A DNA stretch of 6,556 bases from the NCBI GenBank assembly GCA_009885515.1, contig VFKO01000471.1:1-6556 (forward strand), given 5' to 3'. The number at the start of each line of letters is the position of its first letter. Position 1 is the stretch's first letter. Shown here in pieces: positions 5,968 through 6,556 of the stretch. The notes under the pieces were generated by a model. It did not search any database. It worked only from the letters and a program-made list of their open reading frames with translations, and was not told where the DNA came from. Position numbers and translations under genes: made by a program. Origin of the DNA: Rhodobiaceae bacterium. Lineage in GTDB: Bacteria > Pseudomonadota > Alphaproteobacteria > Micropepsales > Micropepsaceae.

Positions 5968-6243
5968 CTATCCCAATACCCATTTGACGAGCGTGCTGAT
6001 GATGAGGTCCACAATGGCAAAAAATATCACCGCCATGAAAATCATTACAAACACGGCAATCGTAGTCACGCGCGTTTCCGACATCGTTGGCCAGGTAACT
6101 TTTGCGGCCTCTTGACGAACTTCCGCAAAAAACTGCGGCGCCTTCATCAACCGGGCGAACAAACTCGGACGCGGCGGCACCGGCTCAACGGCTTTACCGC
6201 CTGCCCCACCACCACTTTTCTTTTCGTCCGCCATCGTCTTCAT
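5968..6243 (-). CDS. secE: Preprotein translocase subunit SecE
   Basis: Essential clamp subunit that stabilises SecY in the inner-membrane protein-export channel. The product is 91 residues. Residues 1-35 are a hydrophilic Gly/Pro/Lys-rich tail. Residues 41-52 (EVRQEAAKVTWP) are the conserved amphipathic helix and hinge, and residues about 60-83 form the single transmembrane segment rich in Val, Ile, Phe and Met. This is the one-span SecE type, not the three-span E. coli form; many alphaproteobacterial versions are shorter because they lack the tail. The start is uncertain. ATG at 6243 has an AAGGA about 14 nt upstream, which is far, and ATG at 6234 (MADEKK) has no good site. The minimal core could even begin near 6147, but no ribosome binding site is seen there. 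Confidence 0.95.
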   Translation of the reverse strand: MKTMADEKKSGGGAGGKAVEPVPPRPSLFARLMKAPQFFAEVRQEAAKVTWPTMSETRVTTIAVFVMIFMAVIFFAIVDLIISTLVKWVLG

Positions 6244-6282
6244 CTCTGCTCGTCAAGTCCTTCAAAAAAACACTTCGCGTCT

Positions 6283-6358
6283 TGGCAGGGGCGGAGGGAC
6301 TCGAACCCACGGCCCTCGGTTTTGGAGACCGATGCTCTACCAGCTGAGCTACACCCCT
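6283..6358 (-). tRNA. tRNA-Trp (anticodon CCA)
   Basis: Full 76-nt cloverleaf on the minus strand. The acceptor AGGGGUG pairs with CGCCCCU (one U-G). The D arm is GCUC/GAGC, and the anticodon stem UCGGU/ACCGA has loop CUCCAAA, giving anticodon CCA. The variable loop has 5 nt, the T loop is UUCGAGU, the discriminator base is G, and the 3' CCA is encoded. G73 and the CCA anticodon are the known bacterial tRNA-Trp identity elements. The T stem GUGGG/CCCUC has a U50-U64 mismatch. The gene lies between tuf and secE, a placement common in proteobacteria, and is probably cut out of a longer transcript. Confidence 0.98.
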
Positions 6359-6401
6359 AATTGGTTATGCTTTGTAAATTTTGTACCGCTCTGCACTCCA
6401 C

Positions 6402-6556
6402 TTACTTCGTAATCTTTGCCACGACACCGGCACCCACTGTGCGTCCCCCTTCGCGAATGGCGAAGCGAAGCTTCTCTTCCATGGCGATGGGATGGATCAG
6501 TTCAACCGTCATCGAAACATTGTCGCCCGGCATCACCATCTCGGTGCCTTCAGGCA
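6402..6556 (-). CDS. tuf: Elongation factor Tu, C-terminal 50 residues only (partial)
   Basis: EF-Tu is the GTPase that carries aminoacyl-tRNA to the ribosome. Only the end of the beta-barrel domain 3 is in the window; the 5' part lies beyond the right edge. The translated tail includes PEGTEMVMPGDNVSM, then LIHPIAMEEKLRFAIREGGR, then TVGAGVVAKITK and TAA. REGGRTVGAGVV is the near-invariant EF-Tu ending. The last residues, ITK, are slightly unusual compared with the more common acidic or neutral endings (IIE, VLG). Two tuf copies are common in Proteobacteria, and this would be the copy beside tRNA-Trp and secE. Confidence 0.98.
   Translation of the reverse strand, partial: PEGTEMVMPGDNVSMTVELIHPIAMEEKLRFAIREGGRTVGAGVVAKITK

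Noticed and set aside
5957..5983. Nine-residue N-terminal extension of NusG
   Set aside because: It overlaps the secE stop region and lacks a ribosome binding site, although the preferred ATG site is also weak.
6264..6270. T7 run (minus strand) after tRNA-Trp as an intrinsic terminator
   Set aside because: No GC-rich hairpin directly precedes it; the 12 nt between the tRNA CCA end and the run do not fold, and secE follows at once.
6359..6401. Promoter between tuf and tRNA-Trp
   Set aside because: The 43-bp AT-rich gap has fragments such as TTTACA and CATAAC, but no -35/-10 pair at acceptable spacing. No terminator is seen after tuf either.

Overview
The window is a classic bacterial transcription/translation housekeeping cluster. 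Every gene lies on the minus strand, so transcription runs from the right edge to the left: tuf (3' end only), tRNA-Trp, secE, nusG, rplK, rplA, rplJ, rplL, rpoB (5' two thirds only). No gene on the plus strand is supported; the long plus-strand open frames are antisense shadows of rpoB, rplA, rplJ and nusG. There is no mobile element, CRISPR array or accessory cargo.

Organism: gene order and protein features point to a proteobacterium, most probably an alphaproteobacterium, with moderate GC content. L10 begins MDRAQKAE. L7/L12 carries LLEEKWGVSAAAPVA. NusG, L11 and the first ~550 residues of RpoB also read as alphaproteobacterial. RpoB downstream of the rifampicin region instead carries residues I associate with Beta/Gammaproteobacteria (e.g. 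QAVPCLRAEKPLVGTG, KVTPKGETQLTPEEK). This could be a mosaic gene or a deep-branching lineage, and it is the most interesting point here. These class assignments come from memory, not from an alignment. Order and genus cannot be given.

Layout, in transcription order: EF-Tu C-terminus (6556-6402); 43 bp gap; tRNA-Trp with encoded CCA (6358-6283); 39 bp gap with a T7 run; secE (6243-5968); 11 bp gap; nusG (5956-5393); 84 bp leader with a candidate L1-type hairpin; rplK with a GTG start (5308-4880); 4 bp gap; rplA (4875-4159); 267 bp structured leader with a candidate L10 autoregulatory site; rplJ with a GTG start (3891-3373); 43 bp gap; rplL (3329-2958); 217 bp gap with a 12-bp hairpin; rpoB (2740 to beyond position 1).

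How the genes work together: EF-Tu delivers aminoacyl-tRNA. L11 and the L10-(L12)n stalk form the ribosomal GTPase-associated centre that recruits EF-Tu and other factors, and L1 forms the opposite, E-site stalk. NusG connects RNA polymerase (RpoB) to the ribosome and Rho, and SecE is the core partner of SecY in protein export. The long untranslated gaps sit where the L1 and L10 feedback sites and the ribosomal-protein/polymerase attenuation point lie in well-studied relatives. I see no canonical intrinsic terminator between genes, so readthrough along the cluster is likely.

No undescribed system is evident. The findings concern regulatory RNA structures, start-codon choices and the apparent RpoB mosaic.
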